This document shows positions 7,964 to 14,390 of a stretch of 14,390 nt of DNA, one piece after another. Source of the DNA: Gammaproteobacteria bacterium (GTDB lineage: Bacteria; Pseudomonadota; Gammaproteobacteria; Arenicellales; Poriferihabitantaceae); assembly GCA_024679435.1 (NCBI GenBank), contig JAIBDK010000020.1, forward strand, positions 1-14,390, written 5' to 3'. Numbering within the stretch: the first letter of the stretch is position 1; each line of letters starts with the position of its first letter. The translations under genes and the position numbers were made by a program. Under the pieces are notes generated by a model. It was not told the origin of the DNA. It did not search any database and saw nothing but the letters and a program-made list of their open reading frames with translations.

Positions 7964-8212
7964 ATGAAAAATCTATTCATTTCTTGTCCGTTACTGTTAA
8001 GTGTATCACTCGGGAAGGACAGAATTCGATACCGTAACGAATTCGCATGGGACGCTGCCTTTAAAACAAACAGATTCAATTTAACGCCTTTTATTTCTGA
8101 AGAGATTTTTTATGACCCCACAGCCCCTAACCTGACCGGGTTACCCGTCGGGATATCCCATCGGTTAACTTATTTATACTCTGGCAACAGCAATTTCGAT
8201 TCTGTATTTTGA
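7964..8212 (+). pseudogene. 82-codon ORF, possible fragment of a DUF2490-like outer-membrane barrel
   Basis: The 368-base gap between the divergent EamA and MFS genes holds one ORF. Its product has alternating hydrophobic and polar residues with many aromatics (RIRYRNEFAWDAAF, LTPFISEEIFYD, SHRLTYLYSG), as in beta-barrel strands. The order of an RYRN strand, a PFxSEE-FYD strand and a final R-TYLY strand recalls the C-terminal part of DUF2490-type barrel proteins. The N-terminus lacks a convincing signal peptide, the frame reaches a stop 45 bases upstream of the ATG, and the usual last strands are missing, so it looks like a decayed remnant rather than a whole gene. Its stop overlaps the MFS start as TTGA, so it could also be a translated leader for that gene. 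It contains the 7-base inverted repeat GAATTCG/CGAATTC (8022-8044). The family assignment is a recollection by pattern and uncertain. Confidence 0.35.
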
Positions 8213-9438
8213 CCGACTTGTTTAGTCTTAAACATATACTGACCAGCCCTGTAATCCGAATAGGGGACTACAGGAAAGTCTGGATAAGTTCCCTGTTCAA
8301 CATGATGGGTTTTGCGGGAGAACAGGTAATCGTTGGATTTCTTATTTATGATCTTACCGGATCTACCGCCTGGGTCGGTGTGTCTTTGGCGCTGGCTTTC
8401 GGCCCGATGCTCCTGTTTGGCGCCCCCGCGGGGGTGCTCGCAGATCGAATGGAACGACGCAAGCTTTTGCCTGCGTGTGAATTCAGTATCGCTCTGCTGC
8501 TGGGAAGCTATGCGGCATTGGTTTATTTCTCAGGGATTCATCTCTGGATGATTCTGACTGTTGCCTTTGTGAGTGGCTCAATTAGAGCGATACATTCTCC
8601 CATTAGAACCAGCTATGTCTATGACCTTGTAGGGAACAACCATATTGTCTCAAGTCTGGGTTTGCTTAATCTCGGTATCCGCACAGGACAGCTAGTTGGT
8701 GCATCGCTGGCCGGTCTTGCAATCAAATTCTATGGCCCTGCACTTGCATTTGGACTTTTATGTTTCGGCCATCTCATTTCTCTTGCCATTTTATGGAATC
8801 TCTCTAATGCGGGGCGTTCAGCAGATTTCAAACCATCCTCTCTTTCAGACCAGTTCAGGGAATTTGGCAGGGAACTCATAACCAACCGCAGTCTTCAGCT
8901 CATCATTCTGATTACTGCCGCCATCGAAATTTTCGGCTTTTCCTTTGCCACAGCCTTGCCAGAAATAGCAAAGACCAAGCTCGACGTTGACGCCAGCGGG
9001 CTCGGTTTCATGCATACCGCCCGAGCAATAGGAGGAATGCTTGCAGGAATTGTATTCGCAAGCTCCCTGAATCTATCCCATAGAGGTAGAATTTATATAG
9101 CCATAACATTCGGGTTTGGCGCCGCCGTGGCCGGACTAGGCCTGTCACCCAACTTCACCATTGCGGTTATTGCCATTGCAATTATTGCCGCCATGGCGGC
9201 TTCCACCGATGTTTTAAGCCAGAGCATGATGCAAATGGTTGTGCCCGATCATCTGCGCGGCAGGGCCATGGGGGCCTGGGTTTTTGCGGTCGGTATTGCG
9301 CCTGTAGGGCACATTGAAGCCGGGCTGTTGTCTGAGATGGTAGGTGCCGACATTGCCATGATCATTAACGGAACTGCGTTAATGATCACTACTGTCCTAG
9401 TCCTGCTCATCTTTCCCGGAAAACTGAAAAGCCTCTGA
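8209..9438 (+). CDS. MFS transporter, EntS/MFS_3-type
   Basis: A 409-residue major facilitator protein with about twelve membrane helices. The N-terminal signature is IGDYRKVWISSLFNMMGFAGEQ; the loop between helices 2 and 3 reads GVLADRMERRKLL, the MFS G-x-x-x-D-R-x-G-R-R-like motif. A cytoplasmic linker near 200-220 separates the two halves, and the second half has VPDHLRGRAMGAW. These features are typical of the EntS/transmembrane-effector group (PF05977), mostly exporters of siderophores or drugs, but the substrate is unknown. The start is taken as TTG at 8209, overlapping the preceding ORF by 4 bases; TTG at 8218 is an alternative, and the first in-frame ATG (about residue 32) would cut into helix 1. 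No clear ribosome site is visible. It converges on the Na/Pi transporter gene with a 23-base gap. Confidence 0.88.
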   Translation: MTDLFSLKHILTSPVIRIGDYRKVWISSLFNMMGFAGEQVIVGFLIYDLTGSTAWVGVSLALAFGPMLLFGAPAGVLADRMERRKLLPACEFSIALLLGSYAALVYFSGIHLWMILTVAFVSGSIRAIHSPIRTSYVYDLVGNNHIVSSLGLLNLGIRTGQLVGASLAGLAIKFYGPALAFGLLCFGHLISLAILWNLSNAGRSADFKPSSLSDQFREFGRELITNRSLQLIILITAAIEIFGFSFATALPEIAKTKLDVDASGLGFMHTARAIGGMLAGIVFASSLNLSHRGRIYIAITFGFGAAVAGLGLSPNFTIAVIAIAIIAAMAASTDVLSQSMMQMVVPDHLRGRAMGAWVFAVGIAPVGHIEAGLLSEMVGADIAMIINGTALMITTVLVLLIFPGKLKSL

Positions 9439-9461
9439 CCTTCACGACGAGCGCAAAAAGC

Positions 9462-11099
9462 TCAACCCATTTTGATGTTTGCGATCAAATTTACAACCTG
9501 CACCAAATCCCGTAGCGTGTCCTGATGAATAGAACTTGTGCTCATACTGTTAGACTTTCGATTGCTCAATCTCTGGCGATGCTTAGCCATACTCTCCTTA
9601 GCGAGATCTCGAATTGAATCAATCATTTTTCCCCGGGACTTGGATTTAACCATTCCGTCTGCGGAAAAATTGGTAATTTCCAACTGAATCAATTTGAGAA
9701 CCTCTTCATGGACTTCTCGCAATTCGTCACTTCCCACGGATGAAAACCTGACATCCCGATCCAGTCGTTTGACCGCAAGTCTTGCCAGATTATGAGAAAC
9801 TACATCCCCTATATTTTCCATCGTTGTAGAAAAACGAAGAATTCCATCCAGCACTTTTTCAGAACCGGAATCAGCCCCCTCCTTATCGTGAATAGTTCGA
9901 CGCACTTCGGACAAATATCCCTGAATGGCTTTATTGCGAGCATTAATCTCAGAATCTCTGGCCACAAACTGCTCAATAACCAGTCGATCCGTTACGTCGA
10001 ACATATCCATGGCCCGCATAAAAAGAGCTTCGGTGTTATCCGCGAGGCGGAAGGCTTCCCGACGAGCACAGGACAACGCTAAAACCGGTTTTTTGACCAT
10101 CTTCGGGTCAAGGCAACTTCCAGGAGCATGCGATTCAGGTAAGATATTTTCCGGTTGTCTCGATTCCAACAACGACTTACAAAAATTGGCAATTTGTACG
10201 TTGAAAGGGACAAACAATATGGCTAACACTGCGTTAAAGGCAATATGAAAATTAATCGTTCGAATCCCAGGTTCGCCACCAAGCAAATCAATATAGGGAA
10301 GGACTAACGAAGACAGAATCAATACGATCACAGAAAGCAGCAAACGCATCAGAAAATTCGCCAGCACTGCGCTGTAAGCATCCAGATTTCTTCTGCTTAC
10401 CAGTAACAAGGCAATCAGCCCAGAACCCACGTTGGCACCCAGAACTGCGCTGGTGGAGATTTCATCAGAAATAATACCGGTACCTGCCATAGAAGCGACA
10501 ACCAACACAACGGCAACGCCAGAGTGAGCTATCCATGTCGATAATGCAGTGATAACCAACACAAGCCACGATGCCGATGTTAAAAATGCCATCAACTCAG
10601 GTGAAACCGGTTGCGCCGCCATGGGCGCGACAACCTGCTTAATCAACTGAATTGCCAATAGCATCAAACCAAGGCCGATAATAATTCTACCCAGTTGCTG
10701 ACGTTTCCAGGTTTTTGAGAAACGGTGAAAACATAACCCCATCAACAGTAACAATGGTGCCAGGAATGCTAGATCAAGAAATAGAATACGTGCCGCGAAG
10801 GCAGAACCCAGATCGGCACCGATGATCACCACAATGGCCACGTACAGAGACAGCAAACCCGCGCTTACGAATGATGTTGTGAGTAAAATCGTTGCCGTAG
10901 TGCTCTGCAACACCACCGCAGAAGCAACACCACAAGAAAAAGACTTTAATCGAGAACCGGAAGCCGAACAGATAAAGGTGCTTATTTTCGAGGAATACGC
11001 TTTCTCTACAGCCGCACGAAGCATATAGCTACCCCACAATAACAGACTGATACTGCCTGCAAGGCTTAACAAAAACTCAACCTTGGGAGAAATAAACAC
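9462..11099 (-). CDS. Na/Pi cotransporter-like protein with PhoU-like C-terminal domain
   Basis: A 545-residue protein of the PNaS (NptA/YjbB-like) family. The N-terminal 310 residues form two inverted Na_Pi_cotrans repeats: the first has VVLQSTTATILLTTSFVSAG and GADLGSAFA, the second has the weaker AHSGVAVVLVVASMAGTG and GANVGSGLIALLL. The Q-S-T-T-A signature thus appears intact only in the first repeat. The region from about 335 to the end is hydrophilic and helical, with PhoU-like patterns (FSTTMENIGDVVSHNLARLA). Family members move phosphate with sodium; E. coli YjbB exports it. The start is GTG, preceded in frame by TAG two codons earlier, with AGAGGA 12 bases upstream. It lies 68 bases downstream of phnW on the same strand, so transport of phosphate or a phosphonate linked to AEP breakdown is inferred. 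Confidence 0.9.
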   Translation of the reverse strand: MFISPKVEFLLSLAGSISLLLWGSYMLRAAVEKAYSSKISTFICSASGSRLKSFSCGVASAVVLQSTTATILLTTSFVSAGLLSLYVAIVVIIGADLGSAFAARILFLDLAFLAPLLLLMGLCFHRFSKTWKRQQLGRIIIGLGLMLLAIQLIKQVVAPMAAQPVSPELMAFLTSASWLVLVITALSTWIAHSGVAVVLVVASMAGTGIISDEISTSAVLGANVGSGLIALLLVSRRNLDAYSAVLANFLMRLLLSVIVLILSSLVLPYIDLLGGEPGIRTINFHIAFNAVLAILFVPFNVQIANFCKSLLESRQPENILPESHAPGSCLDPKMVKKPVLALSCARREAFRLADNTEALFMRAMDMFDVTDRLVIEQFVARDSEINARNKAIQGYLSEVRRTIHDKEGADSGSEKVLDGILRFSTTMENIGDVVSHNLARLAVKRLDRDVRFSSVGSDELREVHEEVLKLIQLEITNFSADGMVKSKSRGKMIDSIRDLAKESMAKHRQRLSNRKSNSMSTSSIHQDTLRDLVQVVNLIANIKMG

Positions 11100-11111
11100 G
11101 CGCTAATTATT

Positions 11112-11117
11112 TCCTCT
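11112..11117 (-). promoter_or_regulatory. Ribosome binding site for the GTG start of the Na/Pi transporter
   Basis: On the minus strand AGAGGA lies 12 bases before the GTG at 11099. The spacing is longer than ideal, but it is the only purine-rich match near the start, and the in-frame TAG just upstream leaves GTG as the first possible start codon. Confidence 0.4.
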
Positions 11118-11167
11118 TAAAAACCGGTTGATACAACATTTTTAAATAAGATCCACTGAATCAAATA

Positions 11168-12316
11168 TCAGGATACCTTACCCGTAATTCCGAAACTATC
11201 CAGACTGTTTCTAATCGCATTTAACGCACCACGCATCTGCTGCTCGCCTAATCGACCAATACACCCGATGCGAAAGCTTTCCGCAACGGTAAGTTTACCC
11301 GGATAGATCACATATCCCTGCTCCCGCAGGTGGTTATAGAAATGATCAAATTCGAATTCCGGATTAGTTGGCATATGAAAAGTAATTATAATTGGTGCCT
11401 GCAGTTCATCCGGCAATAATGTCCGAAATCCCATCTCACGCATTCCCTGCACAAGAGTATTGCAGTTGTCCTGATATCGCGCACCGCGACCTGCCACACC
11501 GCCCTCTTCAAGAAATTCAAAAATCGCCTGATCAAATGCCAGCAATACATGGGTGGGAGGGGTGAAACGCCATTGTCTGGTTTTGGTCATCGTAACCCAT
11601 TGCTCATAAAGATCCAGACTCAAAGAAGGTGAATTTCCCTGAGTTTTTTCCAGCGCTTTCTGTCTGGCAATACAAAATCCCATACCGGGTGCACCTTCAA
11701 GGCATTTATTACTGGAAGCCACTACGGCATCAAACTTAATTTGCGTGCTGTCTACGGGTAAAGCGCCAAAAGCACTCATAGCATCAATCAGAAAACCCCG
11801 GTTATGCTTTTCCACTACATCGGCAACGGCCTTAAGCGGATTTAGAATTCCGGAAGTAGTTTCGCAAAACACGGCCGCAACATGCGTAATAGTGGCATCC
11901 TGTGCAAGCGTCTCATTCAGCACTGCCACGTCGATAGGGACATCTTCGCTGGATTCCTGAATCTGGTAATCTCGCTCGTAGTAATCACACATTTTTGCGA
12001 TGCGATGTCCGTACGCACCGTTGATGCAGATAAGTAGCTTCCCGGCACGGGGAACAAAATTCCCAATCATCGCCTCGACCACAAACGTCCCGCTTCCCTG
12101 AAGCGGGACGGTAACGTGGGTGTCCTGACCATTAACCATGTTCACCAGATTGGTCATCACCCGCTGATTCAACTCGATAAAATAACTGTCTCTGGAGCCA
12201 TAATCATGAAGCATCGCTTCTTTTACCGTAGCTGACGTCGTCAGGGGCCCGGGAGTAAGTAAGTATGGGTCTCCTGTTGGAGATGCGGCGATGCTGGGTT
12301 CATGCTCTCGATTCAT
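11168..12316 (-). CDS. phnW: 2-aminoethylphosphonate:pyruvate aminotransferase PhnW
   Basis: PLP-dependent class V aminotransferase that converts 2-aminoethylphosphonate and pyruvate to phosphonoacetaldehyde and alanine, the first step of AEP breakdown. At 382 residues it is slightly longer than Salmonella PhnW. Family marks include YLLTPGPLTTSATVKEAML (18-36), GSRDSYF (40-46), the substrate-loop QGSGTF (73-78), cofactor Asp178 in LIDAMSAFG, Schiff-base Lys204 in ASSNKCLEGAPG and substrate-carboxylate Arg349 in FRIGCIG. All expected catalytic residues are present. The ATG at 12316 has no strong ribosome site. It is transcribed away from the LysR gene and followed by the Na/Pi transporter gene. 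The enzyme for the next step (phosphonoacetaldehyde hydrolase, or dehydrogenase plus phosphonoacetate hydrolase) is not in the window. Confidence 0.94.
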   Translation of the reverse strand: MNREHEPSIAASPTGDPYLLTPGPLTTSATVKEAMLHDYGSRDSYFIELNQRVMTNLVNMVNGQDTHVTVPLQGSGTFVVEAMIGNFVPRAGKLLICINGAYGHRIAKMCDYYERDYQIQESSEDVPIDVAVLNETLAQDATITHVAAVFCETTSGILNPLKAVADVVEKHNRGFLIDAMSAFGALPVDSTQIKFDAVVASSNKCLEGAPGMGFCIARQKALEKTQGNSPSLSLDLYEQWVTMTKTRQWRFTPPTHVLLAFDQAIFEFLEEGGVAGRGARYQDNCNTLVQGMREMGFRTLLPDELQAPIIITFHMPTNPEFEFDHFYNHLREQGYVIYPGKLTVAESFRIGCIGRLGEQQMRGALNAIRNSLDSFGITGKVS

Positions 12317-12463
12317 GGTTTAAAATTTACGGTGATTGGTTGAACAGATTTATTGAAAAGTTAGATAAAATAAATTACTGAATACAATGTATTGCAGATT
12401 GCTATTTATACTTCCTTAAAATACTATTTATCAAATCGATATTACAGATAAGTTAAATAGACT
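12317..12463. promoter_or_regulatory. Divergent phnW/lysR control region
   Basis: This 147-base AT-rich gap separates the divergent phnW and lysR starts, the usual place for LysR-type operators. It holds a 13-base inverted repeat AATACA-A-TGTATT (12381-12393), and a direct repeat CTATTTAT at 12402-12409 and 12424-12431, 22 bases apart, about two helical turns. No clear CTGTCAT-type Pho box was seen. Exact promoters were not assigned. Confidence 0.5.
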
Positions 12464-13324
12464 ATGCCAATCTCACATGCTCATCTGCGTTCATTTCATG
12501 CCGTAGCAACCCATGGCAGTTTCACCAAGGCCGCAGAATTTCTTCACGTTACTCAACCAACCCTGTCCGGTCAGGTCAAGGAATTAGAGGAACGCTACGG
12601 AGTAAAACTTTTTTTACGCCAGAGAAGACGGATCGAACTGACCGAGTTGGGGCTATCCGCTTACGAAATCACCCGCAAAATTTTTCGCCACGAGGATGCG
12701 GTGGAACAACTATTTTTAGCCGCTAAAAGGCTCACAACCGGTGAATTACACGTGGGTGCGGATTCCCCTTACATTGTCACACCCCTGCTGGCCCAGTTTC
12801 AGCGCATGTATCCAGGAATCCATATTTCGATCCAGTATGGCAATTCGGAACAGGTAATGGGGTGGCTTGAATCCCAGAAATGTGACGTTGCAGTTCTGCC
12901 TAATGTACTGGATGAAGAACGACTTCACGTCATTCCACTGGCCCCGGATCAAATTGTTGCTTTTGTTTCCAGCGATCATGCCTGGGCGGAGCGAACCTCT
13001 ATAAAACTTGAAGAAATCGCAACCCAACGAGTCATACTCCGGGAAAAGGGCTCCAGAACCCGAGCCATATTTGAAAACGCGCTACTGGAAAACAAGATAA
13101 AACTTAACGATATTATGGAAATAGGCGGACGGGAAGGTGTTCGAGAAGCCGTAGCTGCGGGATTCGGGGTGGGTGTTGTGTGTGAAAATGAAATTGAATC
13201 CAGCTCTCGCTTCAACCTTTTGAAATTCAACGACGCCAATCTCACCAACACCGAATATGTTGTTTGCCTAAAACATACTCGCTCAGTTCAGGTAACAAAT
13301 GCTTTTCTTGAACTGGTTACCTGA
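12464..13324 (+). CDS. LysR-family regulator, aminoethylphosphonate-associated type
   Basis: A 286-residue LysR-type transcription factor. The winged helix-turn-helix spans about residues 1-62 (HLRSFHAVATHGSFTKAAEF, then HVTQPTLSGQVKELE), followed by a linker helix and a periplasmic-binding-protein-like effector domain from about 90 (TGELHVGADSPYIVTPLLAQF). A LysR subgroup is known to sit beside phnW-type AEP genes (TIGR03339, phn_lysR), and this gene's divergent position next to phnW fits it, so it probably activates phnW in response to AEP or a related compound. Subgroup membership and effector are inferred. A hydrolase gene follows 82 bases downstream in the same direction and may share its transcript. 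Confidence 0.92.
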   Translation: MPISHAHLRSFHAVATHGSFTKAAEFLHVTQPTLSGQVKELEERYGVKLFLRQRRRIELTELGLSAYEITRKIFRHEDAVEQLFLAAKRLTTGELHVGADSPYIVTPLLAQFQRMYPGIHISIQYGNSEQVMGWLESQKCDVAVLPNVLDEERLHVIPLAPDQIVAFVSSDHAWAERTSIKLEEIATQRVILREKGSRTRAIFENALLENKIKLNDIMEIGGREGVREAVAAGFGVGVVCENEIESSSRFNLLKFNDANLTNTEYVVCLKHTRSVQVTNAFLELVT

Positions 13325-13406
13325 TCTATATTCCGGTTTCTCGCGTATGCGTTGCAGTTTAACCAACCGCCTCCTCTAAGCAAACTATAAGTGCACGTAA
13401 TTTAGC

Positions 13407-14390
13407 ATGAACGTACTTTTCATTACCGCTGACCAATGGCGCGGAAAATGTCTCTCCGCACTGGGTCATCCCGTTATTGAGACTCCCAATCTGGACATGC
13501 TTGCATCTGAAGGTGTGTTGTTTAAAAAACACTATGCGCAGGCGACACCCTGCAGTCCAAGCAGAACATCGCTGCATACCGGCATGTATCTGCATAACCA
13601 TCGCGTCTGCCTGAATGGCACGCCATTCGATGAAAAAAACACCAACTGGGCTCAGGAAACCCGCAATGCGGGCTACAAGCCCTTTTTATTCGGTTATACG
13701 GATACTGGAAAAGATCCTCGTGGTCTGAAAAAGGATGATCCGAGGCTTCGTCATTACAGCGAACCACTTCCAGGTATCGAGACAAGCACTGTTTATGCCA
13801 ATGAAGTTCCGCTAAATTGGGTTAATCACCTGAAATCGAGAGGCTATTCAATCCCGTCAACGTTGTGGGACCTCTATTCTGAAACCACTGACAAATCGCA
13901 AACCACAGGCGACCCAGACTCCCCGCCGGCATTAAAAATCAAGAGCAAAGATCACGAAACCGGATTCATGGTTAATCAATGCATAGACTGGATCAAACGG
14001 CAACAAGGAGATTGGGTAACTCATCTATCGCTATTCAGGCCACACCCGCCATTTGTTGCTCCAAATCCCTACAACAGTCTATACAGTGCAGATCAACTCG
14101 ACCCGGTGCATCGCCAAATAGATTGGCAAACGGAAGCATCCCAGCACCCCTGGCTGGCCTATCAGCTGGGTCAAAAAAAATTCCGGGCGCCACAATGCCA
14201 GGACACTTTCAACAAACTTAAATCCAGTTACTATGGATTGATAAAGGAGGTTGACGACTATCTTGGTTTCCTTTTCGATGCCATTCATCAACTCGGTCAA
14301 TGGAACGACACCCTGATTATATTCACATCCGATCACGGTGAACAAATGGGTGATCACTGGCTGATGAGCAAAAGCGGATACTTTGATTCT
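13407..14390 (+). CDS. Sulfatase-superfamily hydrolase resembling phosphonate monoester hydrolase (3' partial)
   Basis: The first 328 residues of an alkaline-phosphatase-superfamily enzyme that runs off the window. The nucleophile motif CSPSR (49-53) fits CxPxR, in which Cys49 would be matured to formylglycine. Metal-site residues Asp9 and Gln10 in TADQWRG, and Asp309-His310 in FTSDHGEQMGDH, are visible. Asp-Gln rather than Asp-Asp at the first site, GYTDTGKDPRG, LFRPHPPFVAPNPY and EVDDYLG with LGQWNDTLIIFTSDHGEQ closely resemble my memory of rhizobial and Burkholderia phosphonate monoester hydrolases, which cleave phosphonate and phosphate esters and, more slowly, sulfates. The ATG at 13407 gives MNVLFITAD, the normal beginning; there is no signal peptide, so it is probably cytoplasmic. 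It lies 82 bases after the AEP-type LysR gene. A choline-sulfatase or arylsulfatase role is the main alternative. Confidence 0.85.
   Translation, partial: MNVLFITADQWRGKCLSALGHPVIETPNLDMLASEGVLFKKHYAQATPCSPSRTSLHTGMYLHNHRVCLNGTPFDEKNTNWAQETRNAGYKPFLFGYTDTGKDPRGLKKDDPRLRHYSEPLPGIETSTVYANEVPLNWVNHLKSRGYSIPSTLWDLYSETTDKSQTTGDPDSPPALKIKSKDHETGFMVNQCIDWIKRQQGDWVTHLSLFRPHPPFVAPNPYNSLYSADQLDPVHRQIDWQTEASQHPWLAYQLGQKKFRAPQCQDTFNKLKSSYYGLIKEVDDYLGFLFDAIHQLGQWNDTLIIFTSDHGEQMGDHWLMSKSGYFDS

Noticed and set aside
8022..8044. GAATTCG/CGAATTC inverted repeat as an attachment site or operator
   Set aside because: It lies inside the small ORF with a 9-base spacer; there is no integrase, no second copy and no sign of an inserted element.
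9449..9463. Short repeat GAGC/GCTC between the convergent MFS and Na/Pi transporter genes as a terminator
   Set aside because: Four-base arms without a T run, partly inside the transporter's stop codon; too weak to call.
13522..13785. Minus-strand ORFs in the right-hand 1 kb (also 13359-13601 and 14079-14357) and the plus-strand ORF 13979-14221
   Set aside because: They are shadows of the plus-strand hydrolase gene, which runs through the right edge without a stop.

Overview
The window looks like a piece of chromosome from a Gram-negative proteobacterium. A marine or aquatic gammaproteobacterium, or possibly an alphaproteobacterium, is my best guess. The grounds are the long PstC/PstA permease types (PstA with the extra N-terminal periplasmic domain), the proteobacterial PhnW/LysR pair, the fused dimethylglycine/sarcosine dehydrogenase-like enzyme, and a moderate base composition by eye. 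No rRNA, tRNA, IS element, CRISPR array or clear prophage trace was seen, so a species call is not possible.

Layout. (1) Positions 1-3876, plus strand: the distal part of a phosphate uptake operon, pstC (5' end cut off by the window), pstA, pstB and phoU. (2) Positions 4038-7840, minus strand, read from right to left: an EamA/DMT-family permease, an 819-residue FAD-plus-folate oxidoreductase of the dimethylglycine/sarcosine dehydrogenase family, and a small cupin protein that starts 14 bases after it. (3) Positions 7964-9438, plus strand: an 82-codon ORF that looks like a fragment of an outer-membrane beta-barrel protein, overlapping by 4 bases an MFS transporter of the EntS/MFS_3 type. (4) Positions 9462-12316, minus strand: phnW (2-aminoethylphosphonate:pyruvate aminotransferase) followed by a Na/Pi-cotransporter-like protein with a PhoU-like tail. 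(5) Positions 12464-14390, plus strand, divergent from phnW: a LysR regulator of the type found next to aminoethylphosphonate genes, then a formylglycine-type hydrolase resembling phosphonate monoester hydrolases, cut off by the window's right edge.

How it may work together. The right half reads as an aminoethylphosphonate (AEP) module under a divergent LysR. The sulfatase-superfamily hydrolase could release phosphonates from esters, PhnW would convert AEP to phosphonoacetaldehyde, and the Na/Pi-type transporter would move an anion such as phosphate or a phosphonate. The C-P cleaving step (PhnX, or PhnY plus PhnA) is not in the window. The middle genes may belong to the same theme: EamA-type permeases are known neighbours of phosphonate operons, and an N-methylamine dehydrogenase could deal with N-methylated AEP or with betaine-derived methylamines. 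That link is inference from position only. The pst-phoU operon beside it makes this a phosphorus-acquisition neighbourhood.

The most interesting items are the phosphonate-ester-hydrolase-like enzyme next to the AEP regulator, the pairing of phnW with a Na/Pi-PhoU fusion transporter, and the uncharacterised EamA/dehydrogenase/cupin unit.
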